A stretch of 64,000 nt of DNA from Laguncularia racemosa (taxonomy: Eukaryota > Streptophyta > Magnoliopsida > Myrtales > Combretaceae), in assembly GCA_037954665.1 (NCBI GenBank), contig JBBMOL010000021.1, positions 3,410,001-3,474,000 of the forward strand. The letters run 5' to 3'. The notes beneath the pieces are model-generated. The model worked only from the letters and a program-made list of their open reading frames with translations. It ran no database searches and had not been told where the DNA came from. The translations under genes were made by a program, and so were the position numbers. Positions within the stretch are counted from its first letter, which is position 1; each line of letters begins with the position of its first letter. Below, piece after piece: positions 61,401 through 64,000 of this stretch.

Positions 61401-62637
61401 CAAATTGCCACATAATTATAAAATCTATTTCCTATTTAGAAAGAATATCTAATACCACCTCATATAATTATTAATTATACTCCCCTATGTTCCTCTCTAT
61501 TATTTTGAGAGTGAATGGGCTGTTACAATTTTTAGCGGTGTTAACATTAATTATGCTTGATAACACCTTAAGTACCAATACTAAGTAATATAAAAACTAG
61601 AATTATCTAGAGAGAGACAATATAATCACATTAAATATATCAAATGGACATTGAAAATGAATAGAGAAGTGATAATGAATAAATTTTTTCATGTTGAGTA
61701 TAATTTTTCATGATTTATTGACTTGTATGTAGAAAAAAATTAATAACATGCGTAAATTGTAATTATAGCTCGAACTATAAACTGAACTAAATCGAAGCTT
61801 TTGTTTTTTTTAAAAGTTTGAAAGAATTACGAACTAAATCATATAGTTAGCTTTAATTTAGGGAAAAAAACCAAACCGTAATATATGGGTCGGTTCATTT
61901 CGGTTTAATTCAATTCGAAGGACGAACCATATCGAACCAAACTATACCCTCCCCTAATAGTTATAATCACAAAAGCAATGATTTGACAAGAGAAAAAAAT
62001 ACAATAGTTTGTGTTAAAGGCAACATTTCATGCAAAGTTTTGGTAATAGATAATTAAGTAAAGGCAACTATTTCTTTTTATAAAGGCAATGGTTTGATGA
62101 ATAGTAAAAAAATGATCCCTACAATAAAAGGCAACGGTTTAATAATAATTAAAGGCAATGGTTTATTCTTATATGTAACATTTTGAGCATTGATAATGGA
62201 TAACTTGTAAACTTAATAAATGATAATGTCAAAAACATAACATCGATAACCACTTACAAATCATAAGTTTGAATTTTATTAGCAATCAAGAGGTTCATAA
62301 GTGTTTAAGAAATTAAAATACAAAAATTAACAAATAAAATAATTAAGTTCCAATAATATATAAATTGTTCAAACAAACACTCTAAAAATAACATGATGGA
62401 CAAGTTTAATGATAATCTTAAATATTCTAGCTTTGCGTAGATCTTGACATGTATTCAAGCACTATCACCTTCAAGATTATCTTCCTTAAGATAAAAAGAA
62501 AGAAAGAAACAAAATAAAAAAAGGGAGAGATAACAATAAAAATTAATCATAAGTCTATTAATTTTGTTGTAAAAAATTCAAATAAATATGCGATCAATAT
62601 GCTTTTAACTAAGCTACCAATAATTTTTTTAGGTGTG
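61401..62637. other. AT-rich intergenic DNA
   Basis: No gene or recognisable element. A short word GGCAA-GGTTTGATGA/AATAAT recurs near 62080-62165. Confidence 0.55.
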
Positions 62638-63776
62638 TGATGCGTGCTTACCAATTGTATTAAATTCTAAATTTATAAACCTAATTAAATCTACAACCTG
62701 AGCTAGGCAAGTGTACCTGTCTAATGTAGCATAGATTTCAGGGTGTCATCTATATGGATCTTGAAAACAAGTATTAATATTATCGTTTTTCTACTATTTA
62801 ACTTAAATCTTGAAGTGAAATTTAGGATTCAAATACTAAAAAACTAATTTAGCAACCTTAAGATCAACTATATATGCTTTCAAAAGATGAATTCAATCAC
62901 AAGACATACTCCTCACCTGGATCCACCTTAAGCCTTAAAATTCTTATGATAATAGACTGATTAATGAATTATTCATGCTTTGCATTGTAGGATCTCATCA
63001 ATTAAATCAATTTCTCCCTTGAGTCAATTAATTTCTAACCATACATGAGATAATAAAGACCTCTCTCTCACTAATGCCACATAAGATTGCATGAAGTTCA
63101 TGATCCTAATAACAAGAATTAAATTCTATAGTAGAAAATTGGAATTTCCCTACCTCTAGGTGAAACACACAATTTCTCTATTCATGAATATCTATCCTAT
63201 TAGATAAAACCTCTTTCCATCTAATAAGAATCAAACATGCAATTAATTTGTGCACAAACCAATCACAAGACAATAAAATCACATGAATAGATACAAAGGT
63301 ATGAATTTTTCATTAATAAAAAAGCAATTCAATTCACATGGTTTAGGATTTCACAAAGTATAAGGTATGAGAAATTTACTCCTCCATGGGGTTTACATTA
63401 AGCACATAAGATCTAGAGAAGATAAAAGAAACCATGATGTAGAGATAAAACCCTTGTAGATGATGTCTTATGATCTCTAATGATGCACAAGCAATTTCTC
63501 CCTTGAAGTTCTTTATGTTCTCTCTCCTAAGGTCTAGTAAAACTGATCCAAAATTGTCTAAAAACTCTCAGATATGAAATCAAAATGCTATTGATCTAAA
63601 CTTGTTTAATTTTCCTTGATTTCTCTTTGATCATCATTAAATCTTTCAAATGAGCTCTTTAAACCCATAAATGAATTCCCCCCAAATAAGTATCCTTTTC
63701 TTCAACAAATCACAAAAAATACATAACAAATATGTTCAAATAAGCACAAATAATAAGGGTCTTTTGACACTCATCA
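62638..63776 (-). repeat. Probable LTR of an element extending past the right edge
   Basis: The stretch starts TGATGCGTGC and ends GACACTCATCA, giving TGATG/CATCA inverted ends typical of plant LTRs. Directly to the right, the minus strand reads ATGAGGAAGTT, a candidate polypurine tract, so this would be the 3' LTR of a minus-strand element whose body lies beyond 64000. The partner LTR is not in the window. Confidence 0.5.
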
Positions 63777-64000
63777 AACTTCCTCATACATAACCGTTTG
63801 CTTGTTCTCAAGCAAACAAAAAAAGAAAAAAAGAATTTATCATCAATTGTACTCATAAGAAAGTATCAAATCAAGCATAGCATTCTTTGATTCAATCAAT
63901 CCAAAGTAACTCATTAGTGCCTATCGCTCAAACCTACCATATTTATACTTGTACTTAGTAGACTATAGTTAAACTTTTTAGACTAATCCAAGTAAGTTAA
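63777..64000 (-). other. Possible internal end of the right-edge element
   Basis: Starts with the candidate polypurine tract and then non-coding sequence to the window edge. Nothing else can be read. Confidence 0.3.

Noticed and set aside
61081..61413. His/Tyr-rich open frame
   Set aside because: The same simple-sequence artefact as on the left side of the gypsy element.
1..64000. tRNA, rRNA, CRISPR arrays or bacterial-type systems
   Set aside because: tRNA-Met matches are retroelement primer sites only. No cloverleaf, rRNA block or spaced repeat array was seen.

Overview
The window looks like nuclear DNA of a flowering plant, most likely a eudicot. It is AT-rich, its host genes are split by many GT-AG introns, it carries plant-type LTR retrotransposons and LINEs, and both host genes match families known from Arabidopsis. 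No bacterial operon, CRISPR array, rRNA or convincing tRNA gene was seen. The species cannot be named from this sequence.

There are two host protein genes, both on the minus strand. At the left edge (613-4025) is the 5' part of a leucine-rich-repeat receptor-like kinase gene. Two exons are in the window, and the rest of the kinase domain lies beyond position 1. In the centre (30396-45137) is a complete 20-exon gene for a plastid ABC1-family atypical kinase, recognised as ABC1K8/OSA1. Its exons join in frame to 783 codons plus a stop. One of its introns uses a GC donor, and its promoter side carries ACGT-core boxes.

Most of the rest is mobile-element sequence. (1) 8745-12463 is a decayed LINE on the minus strand. 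Close by is a pair of direct repeats of about 530 bp, 3.1 kb apart. (2) 24771-30118 is a complete but dead Ty3/gypsy chromovirus-like element. Almost all of its polyprotein is still in one frame and is broken only by point stops that look like C-to-T or G-to-A changes. It ends 278 bp from the ABC1K8 stop codon. (3) 35003-41372 is a Ty1/copia element inside intron 6 of ABC1K8, antisense to the gene. A 5'-truncated LINE (about 38643-39892) sits inside the copia reverse transcriptase. (4) 53503-61109 is a second Ty3/gypsy element flanked by GATAA target duplications and inserted in a GTG/GAT-rich simple-sequence tract. Its pol frame ends inside the LTR, and its 5' LTR is lengthened by an internal duplication. 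(5) 62638-63776 is probably the LTR of a further element that runs off the right edge. The remaining intervals (4.5-8.7, 16-23 and 45.5-52.9 kb) are AT-rich intergenic DNA with microsatellites and eroded element fragments.

I did not find a convincing new biological system. The most useful observations are the nested insertion tolerated in the ABC1K8 intron, the deamination-like decay of the elements, the LTR-encoded pol end of the second gypsy element, the GC-AG intron, and an unidentified exon-like open stretch at 18183-18392.
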